Part shown: positions 1 through 7,180 of the stretch, piece after piece
Position numbering within the stretch: the stretch's first letter is position 1
How the letters are laid out: each line of letters opens with the position of its first letter
Source: Thioalkalivibrio sp.
GTDB taxonomy: Bacteria; Pseudomonadota; Gammaproteobacteria; Ectothiorhodospirales; Ectothiorhodospiraceae
Assembly: GCA_003563455.1 (NCBI GenBank)
Contig: PWRV01000029.1
Span: 1 to 7,995 of the forward strand
Direction of reading: 5' to 3'
DNA: 7,995 bases
Made by a program: the position numbers and the translations under genes
The notes under the pieces: model-generated
The model's database searches: none
What the model saw: only the letters and a program-made list of their open reading frames with translations
Told to the model about the DNA's origin: nothing

Positions 1-13
1 AGAGCGCGCGACG

Positions 14-787
14 ATGCATTTCACCACCGCCGAGATCACCGCCTGGGTCGGGTCGCTCCTGTGGCCCTTCCTGCGCATCGGCGCGATGCTGATGGCCGCA
101 CCGCTGTTCGGTGCGGGCATGGTGACGGTGCGGATCCGGCTCGCCTTCGCCTTCCTGCTGGCGCTGGTCGTGGCCCCGCTGATCCCGCTGCCGCCGGCGG
201 TCGAGCCCCTGAGCCTTGCCGGACTCGTGATCTCCGTGCAGCAGATCATGATCGGTCTGACCATCGGCTTCGTGCTGCAAATGGTCTTCAGCGCGATGAC
301 CCAGGCCGGCGAGACCATCGCATTGTCGATGGGTCTCGGCTTCGCCTCGATGGTGGACCCGCAGCAGGGGGTGCAGGTCCCGGTGGTCTCCACCTATTTC
401 GTGATCATGTCGACGCTGATCTTCCTCGCGCTGAACGGGCACGTCGCGCTGATCGAACTGACCCTGATGAGCTTCCACAGCATGCCCGTGACGGTCGACG
501 GGATCACGCGCGTGGAACTCTGGGCGCTGATCAGCTGGGGCAGCACAATGTTCGTCTACGCGCTGCTGGTCGCGCTGCCGGCAGTGGCCTCGATGCTGCT
601 GGTCAACCTCTCGATGGGCGTGGTCACGCGCGCGGCCCCGCAGCTCAACATCTTCGCGGTCGGTTTCCCGATGATGATCCTGCTCGGCTTCGTGCTGCTG
701 ATGCTCACGCTGCCGGTACTGGTGCCGCAGTTCACCGAACTCCTTGCCGATGCCTTCACGCTGATCGGCCAGAACACCGGGCGCTAG
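14..787 (+). CDS. fliR: Flagellar export gate protein FliR
   Basis: FliR is an inner-membrane component of the flagellar type III export gate. In the known structure it assembles with FliP and FliQ into the export channel in the centre of the basal body MS ring. The protein is 257 residues, the normal family length. It is almost entirely hydrophobic, with membrane segments near residues 9-31, 42-60, 70-98, 124-150, 172-197 and 213-240. The family's conserved late segment is present at about 198-219 (NLSMGVVTRAAPQ followed by LNIFAVGFP). The ATG at 14 is the only start visible in the window. The 13 bases before it are too few to show the end of the expected upstream fliQ or a clear ribosome binding site. 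The stop lies 3 bases before flhB, consistent with co-translation. The family call is confident. Confidence 0.96.
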   Translation: MHFTTAEITAWVGSLLWPFLRIGAMLMAAPLFGAGMVTVRIRLAFAFLLALVVAPLIPLPPAVEPLSLAGLVISVQQIMIGLTIGFVLQMVFSAMTQAGETIALSMGLGFASMVDPQQGVQVPVVSTYFVIMSTLIFLALNGHVALIELTLMSFHSMPVTVDGITRVELWALISWGSTMFVYALLVALPAVASMLLVNLSMGVVTRAAPQLNIFAVGFPMMILLGFVLLMLTLPVLVPQFTELLADAFTLIGQNTGR

Positions 788-790
788 GCG

Positions 791-1948
791 ATGGCCGAAA
801 ACGACACCTCCCAGGAAAAAAGCGAACAACCGACTCCGAAACGGTTGCGCGAGGCCCGTGAGAAGGGCCAGGTCGCGCGCTCGCGGGAACTGAACACCAC
901 GCTGGTGCTGCTTGGCGGCGCCGGCGGCCTGCTGCTGATGGGAGGCGGTCTTTTTCAGGGTCTGCAGGAGATTCTTCGGCGCAGCTGGACGGTGGAGCGG
1001 GAGTTGCTGCTCGACACCGGCACGCTGCACGTGGTGCTGCAGACGCGTATCACCGAGGGGCTGGTGATGCTGCTCCCGTTCTTTCTGTTGCTGATCGTCG
1101 CCGCCGTGCTCGGTCCGCTCTCGCTGGGAGGGGGCCGGTTCTCGGGCCAGGCGATGGCACCGAAGTGGAGCAAGCTGAACCCGATCTCCGGCCTGAAGCG
1201 GATCTTCTCGCTGCAGGGGCTGATGGAATTCGGCAAGACGCTGATCAAGTTCGTGCTGATCGCGGCCGTCGGCGGCACGCTGCTGTGGCAACTGTCCGAT
1301 GCGCTGATGGGACTCGGGCACCAGCCCCTGGAGCGCGGACTGATGCATGCCGGTTACATGATCGGCTGGACCTTCCTGACCCTGGCCGCAACGCTGATCC
1401 TGGTCGCGCTGGTGGACGTGCCCTTCCAGCTCTGGAACCACCAGAAGCAGCTGCGCATGACCAAGCAGCAGGTAAAGGACGAGTTCAAGGAGACCGAGGG
1501 CAAGCCCGAGGTCAAGAGCCGCATCCGTCAGACCCAGCAGGAGATCGCGTCGCGACGCATGATGGCCGAGGTGCCGAAAGCGGACGTGGTGGTCACCAAC
1601 CCCACGCACTTCGCGGTGGCGCTGCGCTACGACCAGGAGGGCATGCGGGCGCCGCGGGTGGTGGCCAAGGGCGCCGACCTGATGGCGGCCCAGATCCGCG
1701 AGCGGGCCCGGGCGGCGGGCGTGCCGCTGTTCGCGGCGCCGCCGCTGGCCCGGGCCCTTTATTACAGCACCCGCGTCGATCAGGAGATTCCGGCGGGACT
1801 GTACGTCGCGGTGGCGCACGTGCTCGCCTACGTCTACCAGCTGCGGACCGCCGGCCAGGCGGGCGCGCGCCAGCCCGAACCGCCGACCGACCTGCCCGTG
1901 CCCGACGAACTGCAGCGGGGCGCGCGCCCGCCCGAGGATGATCGATGA
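791..1948 (+). CDS. flhB: Flagellar export switch protein FlhB
   Basis: FlhB is the inner-membrane export protein that switches substrate specificity from rod/hook to filament proteins. At 385 residues it has the usual length. The N-terminus (EKSEQPTPKRLREAREKGQ, residues 9-27) is the classic family signature. Hydrophobic segments lie near 33-55, 90-110, 145-170 and 186-212. A charged cytoplasmic linker follows (about 215-260). The autocleavage motif NPTH is intact at residues 270-273, where the family cleaves itself between Asn and Pro. The C-terminal 35 residues or so are a Pro-rich acidic tail beyond the conserved cytoplasmic domain. The start follows the fliR stop by 3 bases with only a weak purine stretch, so coupling from fliR is likely. 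The gene ends in an ATGA overlap with flhA. Confidence 0.97.
   Translation: MAENDTSQEKSEQPTPKRLREAREKGQVARSRELNTTLVLLGGAGGLLLMGGGLFQGLQEILRRSWTVERELLLDTGTLHVVLQTRITEGLVMLLPFFLLLIVAAVLGPLSLGGGRFSGQAMAPKWSKLNPISGLKRIFSLQGLMEFGKTLIKFVLIAAVGGTLLWQLSDALMGLGHQPLERGLMHAGYMIGWTFLTLAATLILVALVDVPFQLWNHQKQLRMTKQQVKDEFKETEGKPEVKSRIRQTQQEIASRRMMAEVPKADVVVTNPTHFAVALRYDQEGMRAPRVVAKGADLMAAQIRERARAAGVPLFAAPPLARALYYSTRVDQEIPAGLYVAVAHVLAYVYQLRTAGQAGARQPEPPTDLPVPDELQRGARPPEDDR
1934..1938 (+). promoter_or_regulatory. Ribosome binding site for flhA inside flhB
   Basis: GAGGA lies 6 bases upstream of the flhA ATG at 1945, within the last codons of flhB. It supports the 1945 start and, with the ATGA overlap, suggests coupled translation of the two genes. 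Confidence 0.6.
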
Positions 1949-4035
1949 ACGCCTTCACGGACACCCTTCGACAGGTCGGCAAGGCGGGGGTGGTCACGCC
2001 GCTGCTGCTGATGGCGCTGCTGGTGATGCTGGTGATCCCGCTGCCGCCACTGGCGCTCGACGTGCTGTTCACCTTCAACATCGCGCTGTCGCTGGTCGTG
2101 ATCCTGGTCGCGGTGTACACCCCGCGTCCGCTCGAGTTTGCGGTCTTCCCCACCGTGCTGCTGGTCGCCACGTTGCTGCGCCTGGCGCTGAACGTTGCCT
2201 CAACGCGAGTGATCCTGCTGAACGGCCATACCGGGACCGACGCCGCCGGCAACGTGATCCAGGCGTTCGGCGACTTCGTCGTGGGTGGCAACTACGCGGT
2301 CGGCCTGGTGGTGTTCCTGATTCTGGTGATCATCAACTTCGTGGTGGTCACCAAGGGTGCCGGCCGGGTGTCCGAGGTCAGCGCCCGGTTCACCCTGGAC
2401 GCGATGCCCGGGAAGCAGATGGCCATCGATGCGGATCTGAACGCGGGCCTGATTTCCCAGGACGAGGCGCGCCGGCGCCGCGACGAGGTGGCGCAGGAGG
2501 CGGACTTCTACGGTTCGATGGACGGTGCGAGCAAGTTCGTGCGCGGTGACGCGATCGCCGGCATTCTGATCCTCGCGATCAACATCATCGGCGGTCTGGT
2601 GATCGGCACCATGCAACACGCGATGGCCGTCGGCGACGCGGCGACCAACTACGTGCTGCTGACCATCGGCGACGGACTGGTGGCACAGATCCCTTCGCTG
2701 CTGCTGTCCTCGGCCACCGCGATCATCGTCACCCGTGTCTCCGCCTCCCAGGACATGGGCCGCCAGGTCTTCCAGCAGATGTTCGAGACCCCGAAGGCGA
2801 TGTACGTCGCCGCGGGCGTGGTGGGTTCGCTGGGGCTGGTGCCGGGGATGCCCAACATGGTCTTTCTGTCGCTCGCCGGCCTGATGGCCTCGAGCGCCTA
2901 CCTCAGTGCACAGCGCCGGGCCGCGGAGGAGGCGGACCTGGAGCCGGTGGTGGCGTCGGGGCCACCGTCCAGTCCCGAACTGCGCGACCTGTCGTGGGAC
3001 GACGTGCCGCCGGTCGATCTGGTCGGTCTCGAGGTGGGCTACCGGCTGATTCCGCTGGTGGACCGCAGCCAGGGCGGACAGCTGATGGGACGCATCAAGG
3101 GCGTGCGGCGCAAGCTGTCGCAGGAGCTGGGCTTCCTGATCCAGCCGGTGCACATCCGGGACGATCTGGATCTCGGCCCGAACCACTACCGCATCACGCT
3201 GACCGGGGTGACCGCCGGCGAGGGCGAAGTCTTCCCCGACCAGGAGCTGGCGATCAATCCCGGGCGCGTCTTCGGCGACATCCAGGGAACCGCCACCAAG
3301 GATCCGACCTTCGGGCTGGACGCGGTGTGGATCGATCCCGCGCTGCGCGAGCAGGCGCAGGGTCTCGGCTACACGGTCGTCGACGCCGGCACGGTGGTGG
3401 CCACGCACCTGTCGCAGGTGCTGAAGGAACACGCGCAGAAGCTCCTCGGCCACGAGGAGGTCCAGCACATGCTCGACGCGCTGGCACGGCAGTCACCGAA
3501 GCTGGTCGAGAACCTGGTGCCAAAGACCATTGGCCTGGGCGTGGTGCTGCGCGTGATGCAGAACCTGCTGGAGGAGCAGGTCTCGATCCGGGACACCCGG
3601 ACCATCGCCGAAACCTTGGCGGAACACGGTGCCAAGAGTCAGGATCCCGGCGTTCTGACCGCCGCAGTCCGGGTCTCGCTGTCGCCCGCGATCGTGCAGA
3701 ACATCGCCGGGACCGCGGCGGAGCTGCCGCTGATCGCGCTCGACCCGTCACTGGAACAGATCTTGCAGAAGTCCGCCCAGGGAGCCGGCGGCAGTGGTCC
3801 GGGGATCGAGCCCGGACTCGCCGAGCGGCTCCAGAAGTCCATCGCCGAAGCCGCCCAGCGGCAGGAGATGGCAGGTGAACCCACCGTGGTGGTGGTTTCT
3901 CCGGACATCCGGGTCTGGGTGTCGCGCTGGCTGAGATCGGCCGTGAGGGGACTGCATGTGCTGGCCTACACGGAGATCCCGGACACGAGACGGATCCGCG
4001 TGGTGGCCACGGTCGGACGGGAAGAGCGCAAGTAG
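1945..4035 (+). CDS. flhA: Flagellar export platform protein FlhA
   Basis: FlhA is the largest export gate protein. It forms a nonameric cytoplasmic ring that docks chaperone-substrate complexes and helps couple proton flow to export. At 696 residues it has normal length. The N-terminal half (about 18-322) has eight likely membrane segments. The FHIPEP family signature is clear at 141-164 (RVSEVSARFTLD then AMPGKQMAIDAD). The conserved Asp in KFVRGDAIAG is D202, apparently equivalent to the Asp implicated in proton-coupled export in Salmonella. A linker at about 323-350 leads to the soluble substrate-docking domain, beginning near EVGYRLIPLVD (363-373) and running to the end. The short linker near 610-622 is Gly-rich. 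The start overlaps the flhB stop. The stop is followed by the first non-coding-looking gap of the window. Nothing is missing or broken. Confidence 0.98.
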   Translation: MNAFTDTLRQVGKAGVVTPLLLMALLVMLVIPLPPLALDVLFTFNIALSLVVILVAVYTPRPLEFAVFPTVLLVATLLRLALNVASTRVILLNGHTGTDAAGNVIQAFGDFVVGGNYAVGLVVFLILVIINFVVVTKGAGRVSEVSARFTLDAMPGKQMAIDADLNAGLISQDEARRRRDEVAQEADFYGSMDGASKFVRGDAIAGILILAINIIGGLVIGTMQHAMAVGDAATNYVLLTIGDGLVAQIPSLLLSSATAIIVTRVSASQDMGRQVFQQMFETPKAMYVAAGVVGSLGLVPGMPNMVFLSLAGLMASSAYLSAQRRAAEEADLEPVVASGPPSSPELRDLSWDDVPPVDLVGLEVGYRLIPLVDRSQGGQLMGRIKGVRRKLSQELGFLIQPVHIRDDLDLGPNHYRITLTGVTAGEGEVFPDQELAINPGRVFGDIQGTATKDPTFGLDAVWIDPALREQAQGLGYTVVDAGTVVATHLSQVLKEHAQKLLGHEEVQHMLDALARQSPKLVENLVPKTIGLGVVLRVMQNLLEEQVSIRDTRTIAETLAEHGAKSQDPGVLTAAVRVSLSPAIVQNIAGTAAELPLIALDPSLEQILQKSAQGAGGSGPGIEPGLAERLQKSIAEAAQRQEMAGEPTVVVVSPDIRVWVSRWLRSAVRGLHVLAYTEIPDTRRIRVVATVGREERK

Positions 4036-4046
4036 GGGGTGCAGCG

Positions 4047-4178
4047 ATGAACGGAACGGAGATGGCAACCGGACGGCGGCAGCCCGCCGGCGGGACGCGG
4101 GTGCGGTCCGGGCACCGTGCGGCCCGGTCCCGCAGGCAGGCGGTCGACGCAGCTCCCGCTGAGTGCCCGGGATCATGA
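4047..4178 (+). CDS. Possible small ORF (43 aa) coupling flhA to flhF
   Basis: This is an unrecognised 43-codon reading frame filling the flhA-flhF gap. In favour: AGGGGG (4034-4039) sits 7 bases before its ATG as a good ribosome binding site, and its TGA stop (4176-4178) overlaps the flhF ATG (4175) in an ATGA arrangement. flhF itself lacks a well-placed binding site, so reinitiation from this ORF could serve it. Against: the predicted peptide is a low-complexity Arg/Ala/Gly-rich chain (8 Arg, 3 acidic residues) resembling no family I know. G+C is also about equal at all three codon positions (roughly 74, 74 and 79 percent), unlike a typical high-GC gene, where the second position is much lower. 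It may be a translated leader without a functional product, or chance. Confidence 0.25.
   Translation: MNGTEMATGRRQPAGGTRVRSGHRAARSRRQAVDAAPAECPGS
4083..4116 (+). repeat. Short palindrome and hairpin in the flhA-flhF gap
   Basis: The 139-base stretch between flhA and flhF holds a perfect 12-base palindrome, CCCGCCGGCGGG, at 4083-4094. It is followed by a 5-bp inverted repeat, GGTGC/GCACC, at 4100-4104 and 4112-4116 with a 7-base loop. There is no T-run, so neither is a rho-independent terminator. In DNA this rich in GC such short repeats arise easily. No sigma-54 or sigma-28 promoter match was seen in this gap. Confidence 0.3.
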
Positions 4179-5542
4179 AGATCAAGCGCTTCTTCGCACC
4201 CGACATGCGCCAGGCGATCCGCCTGGTGCGGGACGCGCAGGGACCCGAGGCCGTGATCCTCTCCAGCCGCAAGGTCGACGGCGGGGTGGAACTCGTGACC
4301 GCGATGGACTACGACGAGTCGGCCTTCAGCGAAGCCGCGCCCGCCGGCCGCCACCCGCTCGACGCCGTCTTCGAGCCGGAACCTGAACGCCGCGGGCAAG
4401 CCGACTTCGAAGCGCTGCCGGACAGCCCGGCGGAGGACCTGGCGGAGAGTTGGCCGGAGACGGGATCCGAGCCCGGGCCGGAGCATGAGCCGGAGCACGG
4501 GGCCGTCGAAGGGGTGGAGATGCTGCAGCCGCTCAGGGTGCGCCGGGCGCCGGCGCCAGGGGCGAGGGCGGATCGCGCGGCGCGGGAGCCCGCGCGCACG
4601 GAGAATCCCGCGCTGGCGGCGATGCAGCGCGAGATCGAACACCTGCGTGCGATGCTCGAGGGTCAGCTGGCCAGTCTCGGCTGGAACGATCTCCGGCAGC
4701 GCCAGCCCGGACGCGCGCGGATCATCCGGCGTCTCGAGCGGATGGGCATCGAGGAGGGCCTGGCGGGCGCGGTCGCCGCGGCGGTCTCCGACACCGAGGC
4801 GGGAGAGCCCGCCTGGCGCGAGGCGCTGGAACGGCTCGCCGCGCGGATCCGGGTCGCGCCCGAGACGTCGCTGGAGGGGGAGGGTATCATCGCACTGGTC
4901 GGGCCGAACGGCGTGGGCAAGACCACCACCGTGGCGAAGCTGGCGGCACGCGAGGTACGGCGGTACGGATCCGGTTCCGTGGCCCTCGTGACGACCGATG
5001 CCTGCCGGATCGGCGCCCACCGCCAGCTGCAGACCTTCGGCCAGATTCTGGACGTTCCGGTGTTTCTGGCGCAAACGGGTCAGGAGCTCGGTGAAGTGCT
5101 GATGGGGCTGGGGGACAAGCGCCGCGTGTTCATCGATACCGCCGGCATGAGCCAGCGCGACCTGCGGCTGGCCGAGGAGATGGCCGGACTGACGGCGCAG
5201 CCGGGTCTGCGAACCCTGCTGGTGGTCGCCGCCACCACGCAGCAGGGGGTGTTGCAGGAGACCTTCCGGTCTTTTGATTGCCTCGGTCTCGCGGGCGCGG
5301 TGGTCACCCGGCTGGACGAGGCGGCAAGCCTCGGACCCCTGCTTTCAGCCGTGTGTGCCGCCGACCTGCCGCTGATCTACCTGAGCGACGGGCAGCGGGT
5401 GCCGGAGGATCTGCGGCCCGCCAGTGCGGCGCGGCTGGTGGACCGGGCCGTCGCACTGGCATCCGAAACCTCCGAGGAACGCGTTCCGGGCGACCCGCGT
5501 CTCCTCCACAACCCGGATTCTGACAACCATGTATCAGCGTGA
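4175..5542 (+). CDS. flhF: Flagellar positioning GTPase FlhF
   Basis: FlhF is an SRP-family GTPase (with Ffh and FtsY) that localises flagellar assembly, at the pole in polar flagellates. The 455-residue protein begins MKIKRFFAPDMRQAIRLVR, the usual start of the B domain. A variable acidic Glu/Pro-rich linker covers about 48-145, and a helical N domain about 146-230. The G domain shows the P-loop GPNGVGKTTT (243-252), TTDACRIGAHRQLQTFGQ (273-290), DTAGMSQRD (321-329), TRLDEAASLG (378-387) and YLSDGQRVPEDL (402-413). The G4 element is TRLD rather than the common TKLD, a conservative change. ATG 4175 is preferred over in-frame GTG 4163 because it matches the family N-terminus; a TGA at 4160-4162 bars anything further upstream. 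The binding site is poor, suggesting coupling to the preceding small ORF. The stop lies 14 bases into flhG. Confidence 0.96.
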   Translation: MKIKRFFAPDMRQAIRLVRDAQGPEAVILSSRKVDGGVELVTAMDYDESAFSEAAPAGRHPLDAVFEPEPERRGQADFEALPDSPAEDLAESWPETGSEPGPEHEPEHGAVEGVEMLQPLRVRRAPAPGARADRAAREPARTENPALAAMQREIEHLRAMLEGQLASLGWNDLRQRQPGRARIIRRLERMGIEEGLAGAVAAAVSDTEAGEPAWREALERLAARIRVAPETSLEGEGIIALVGPNGVGKTTTVAKLAAREVRRYGSGSVALVTTDACRIGAHRQLQTFGQILDVPVFLAQTGQELGEVLMGLGDKRRVFIDTAGMSQRDLRLAEEMAGLTAQPGLRTLLVVAATTQQGVLQETFRSFDCLGLAGAVVTRLDEAASLGPLLSAVCAADLPLIYLSDGQRVPEDLRPASAARLVDRAVALASETSEERVPGDPRLLHNPDSDNHVSA

Positions 5543-6416
5543 AGACCAGGCAGCCGGCCTGCGGCAGATGAACACAACCGGTCCGGTCCGTGTGATCGCG
5601 GTGGCCAGCGGGAAGGGCGGGGTCGGCAAGACCAACGTTTCCGTCAACCTTTCCGTGGCGATGGCGCAGGCCGGGCGGCGGGTGATGCTGATGGACGCGG
5701 ATCTCGGACTCGCCAACGTCGACGTGCTGCTGGGTCTGCAGCCCCGGCGCAATCTCTCGCACGTGCTGGCCGGGGAGGCGGATCTCGAGGACATCCTGGT
5801 CGACGGGCCCGCCGGCATTTCCATTGTCCCGGCCGCCTCCGGCGTCGCGCGCATGGCGGATCTGGACCCCGCGGAACACGTGGGCCTGATCCGCGCCTTC
5901 AGCGAGATGACCCGGCCCCTGGACGTGCTCGTCGTGGACACCGCAGCGGGGCTGCACGACAGCGTGACGAGCTTCTGCAGGGCGGTGCAGGAGGTGCTGG
6001 TGGTGGTGTGTGACGAACCGGCGTCGATCACCGACGCCTATGCCCTGATCAAGGTCCTGAGCAGGGATCACGGCGTCGCGCGCATCCGGGTACTGGCGAA
6101 CATGGTGCGCGGTCCGGAGGAGGGACGGGCGCTGTTCCGCAAGCTCACCGCGGTCTGCGACCGCTTCCTCGACGTGATCCTCGATCATGCGGGGTCGATC
6201 CCGCACGACGAGTCCCTGCGCAAGTCGGTGCAGCGCCAGAAGGCGGTTGCCGATGCCTATCCGGGAAGCCCGTCGGCCCGGGCATTCAAGGAATTGGCGC
6301 GCAAGGCCGATACATGGCCTGTACCGGCGGGAAGCAGCGGCAAGATCGAATTCTTCGTTGAACGGCTGGTGGGTTCCGGTTCCGTTGAACCGGACCAGTC
6401 GTCGTTCGGGAGCTGA
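5529..6416 (+). CDS. flhG: MinD-like flagellar number regulator FlhG (FleN)
   Basis: FlhG/FleN is a MinD/ParA-type ATPase that limits flagellar number. It works with FlhF and, in pseudomonads and vibrios, restrains the master activator FleQ/FlrA. The 295-residue reading has the deviant Walker A SGKGGVGKTN (27-36), with the signature lysine K29 and P-loop lysine K34. It also has the Walker A' segment DADLGLANVDVLLGL (56-70), the switch II motif DTAAG (137-141) and the late conserved EFFVERLV (274-281). The start at ATG 5529 retains DQAAGLR (residues 6-12), matching the DQAxxLR helix known in FlhG proteins to stimulate FlhF GTPase activity; ATG 5568 would lose it. The frame stays open upstream to 5424 or beyond, but inside flhF. 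The start overlaps flhF by 14 bases with little binding site, implying coupling. The last 14 residues after VERLV are a variable tail. Confidence 0.95.
   Translation: MYQREDQAAGLRQMNTTGPVRVIAVASGKGGVGKTNVSVNLSVAMAQAGRRVMLMDADLGLANVDVLLGLQPRRNLSHVLAGEADLEDILVDGPAGISIVPAASGVARMADLDPAEHVGLIRAFSEMTRPLDVLVVDTAAGLHDSVTSFCRAVQEVLVVVCDEPASITDAYALIKVLSRDHGVARIRVLANMVRGPEEGRALFRKLTAVCDRFLDVILDHAGSIPHDESLRKSVQRQKAVADAYPGSPSARAFKELARKADTWPVPAGSSGKIEFFVERLVGSGSVEPDQSSFGS
6286..6313 (+). promoter_or_regulatory. Candidate sigma-28 (FliA) promoter inside flhG
   Basis: GCCGATAC at 6306-6313 matches the sigma-28 -10 consensus GCCGATAA at 7 of 8 bases. TCAAG at 6286-6290 resembles the -35 TAAAG / pseudomonad TCAAG element. 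The gap from the end of TCAA to GCC is 16 bases, against a canonical 15. A start site near 6320 would lie about 100 bases before fliA, allowing autoregulation. The bases also encode a plausible conserved stretch of FlhG (FKELARKADTW), so the match may be coincidental. Confidence 0.3.
6366..6398 (+). other. Bulged RNA hairpin ahead of fliA
   Basis: CCGGTTC (6376-6382) and GAACCGG (6387-6393) form a perfect 7-bp stem around the tetraloop CGTT. After a 5-base bulge on the 5' side (GGGTT), CTGGT (6366-6370) pairs with ACCAG (6394-6398), giving 12 pairs in all. It lies in the variable C-terminal tail of flhG, ends 20 bases before the fliA ATG and stops short of the fliA ribosome binding site. No T-run follows, so it is not a classic terminator. 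A role in mRNA processing or in setting fliA translation is inferred only. Confidence 0.45.
6408..6412 (+). promoter_or_regulatory. Ribosome binding site for fliA
   Basis: GGGAG overlaps the last codons of flhG, 6 bases before the fliA ATG at 6419. It is well placed and supports that start. Confidence 0.6.
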
Positions 6417-6418
6417 CC

Positions 6419-7180
6419 ATGTACCCGACCGAGACGATGGATCGCAACGCGCTAGTGGACCGGCACGTTCCGCTGGTAAAGCGGATCGCCTATCACCTGA
6501 TGGGACGGCTGCCGGCAGATGTGCAGGTCGATGACCTGATTCAGGCCGGGGTGGTCGGTCTGCTCGAGGCGGCGCGGCACTACGACGCGACCCAGGGCGC
6601 GAGCTTCGAGACCTACGCCGGTATCCGTATCCGCGGGGCGATGCTGGACGAGGTCAGGCGCTCCGACTGGACGCCGCGCTCGGTGCACCGCAACGCACGG
6701 CGGGTGAGCGAGGCGGTGCGTCTGGTGGAAAACCGCGAGGGCCGCGAGGCGCATCCGCACGAGGTGGCCGAGGAACTGGGTGTGGGGGTCGAGGAGTATC
6801 AGCGCATGGTCAGGGATTCGGTGTCGAGCCGGGTACTGAGCTTCGAGGACATCTTCGAGCCGGAATCGGAGGGCGAGAACCGGCTGCGCGGCAATGAACC
6901 CGACCCGCTGGAGTGTTTGCAGGAAGACGACTTCCGGGAGGGGCTGGCCCGCGAGGTCGACCGGTTGCCGGAGCGGGAGAAGCTGGTGATGTCGCTGTAC
7001 TACGACGACGAACTGAATCTGCGCGAGATCGGCGAGGTGCTGGGCGTCACCGAGTCGCGCGTTTGCCAGCTGCACGGACAGGCGCTGACCCGGCTTCGCG
7101 CGCGGATGAGCGATTGGACCGGGACTCGCCCGGGCGTGCCGCACCGCGAGGGCAGACCGCAGCGCGAGGGGAGGAGGTGA
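6419..7180 (+). CDS. fliA: Flagellar sigma factor FliA (sigma-28)
   Basis: FliA directs RNA polymerase to late flagellar, motor and chemotaxis promoters. It is held inactive by the anti-sigma factor FlgM until the hook-basal body is complete. The protein is 253 residues, slightly longer than the usual 240 or so. Region 2 spans about 13-90 (HVPLVKRIAYHL, DDLIQAGVVGLLEA, YAGIRIRGAMLDEVRRSDW and PRSVHR). Region 3 covers about 97-150 (HPHEVAEELGV). Region 4, with the -35-binding helix-turn-helix, spans about 181-228 (LPEREKLVMSLYYDDELNLR, then EIGEVLGVTESRVCQLHGQA). About 23 residues follow the conserved end, a basic tail with an REGRP/REGRR near-repeat. The nucleotides of that tail supply a strong Shine-Dalgarno for whatever follows. 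The start is 2 bases after the flhG stop. Expression may come from the operon and from the candidate sigma-28 promoter inside flhG. Confidence 0.97.
   Translation: MYPTETMDRNALVDRHVPLVKRIAYHLMGRLPADVQVDDLIQAGVVGLLEAARHYDATQGASFETYAGIRIRGAMLDEVRRSDWTPRSVHRNARRVSEAVRLVENREGREAHPHEVAEELGVGVEEYQRMVRDSVSSRVLSFEDIFEPESEGENRLRGNEPDPLECLQEDDFREGLAREVDRLPEREKLVMSLYYDDELNLREIGEVLGVTESRVCQLHGQALTRLRARMSDWTGTRPGVPHREGRPQREGRR

Noticed and set aside
746..753. GCCGATGC near the end of fliR as a sigma-28 -10 element
   Set aside because: No -35-like TAAA or TCAA at suitable spacing, and it falls within conserved coding sequence.
1155..1172. TGGCAC occurrences as sigma-54 promoters (also near 2683 and 3482)
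   Set aside because: None is followed by TTGC at the required spacing, and all lie within genes.
2200..3468. A 422-codon open frame on the minus strand across flhA
   Set aside because: It is a composition artefact opposite conserved flhA codons; the predicted protein is His/Gln/Arg-rich with no family match I recognise.
3254..5074. A 606-codon open frame on the minus strand across flhA and flhF
   Set aside because: It is antisense to two clearly recognised genes, has Arg/Pro/His-rich composition typical of high-GC antisense frames, and no recognisable domain.
5424..5528. Upstream extension of the flhG frame to an ATG at 5424
   Set aside because: It lies inside flhF, adds 35 residues that do not resemble FlhG, and the ATG at 5529 already gives the DQAxxLR N-terminus.
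6249..6256. GCCGATGC in flhG as a sigma-28 -10 element
   Set aside because: The nearest CAAG (6221-6224) is too far upstream, and the -10 match is poorer than the site at 6306.
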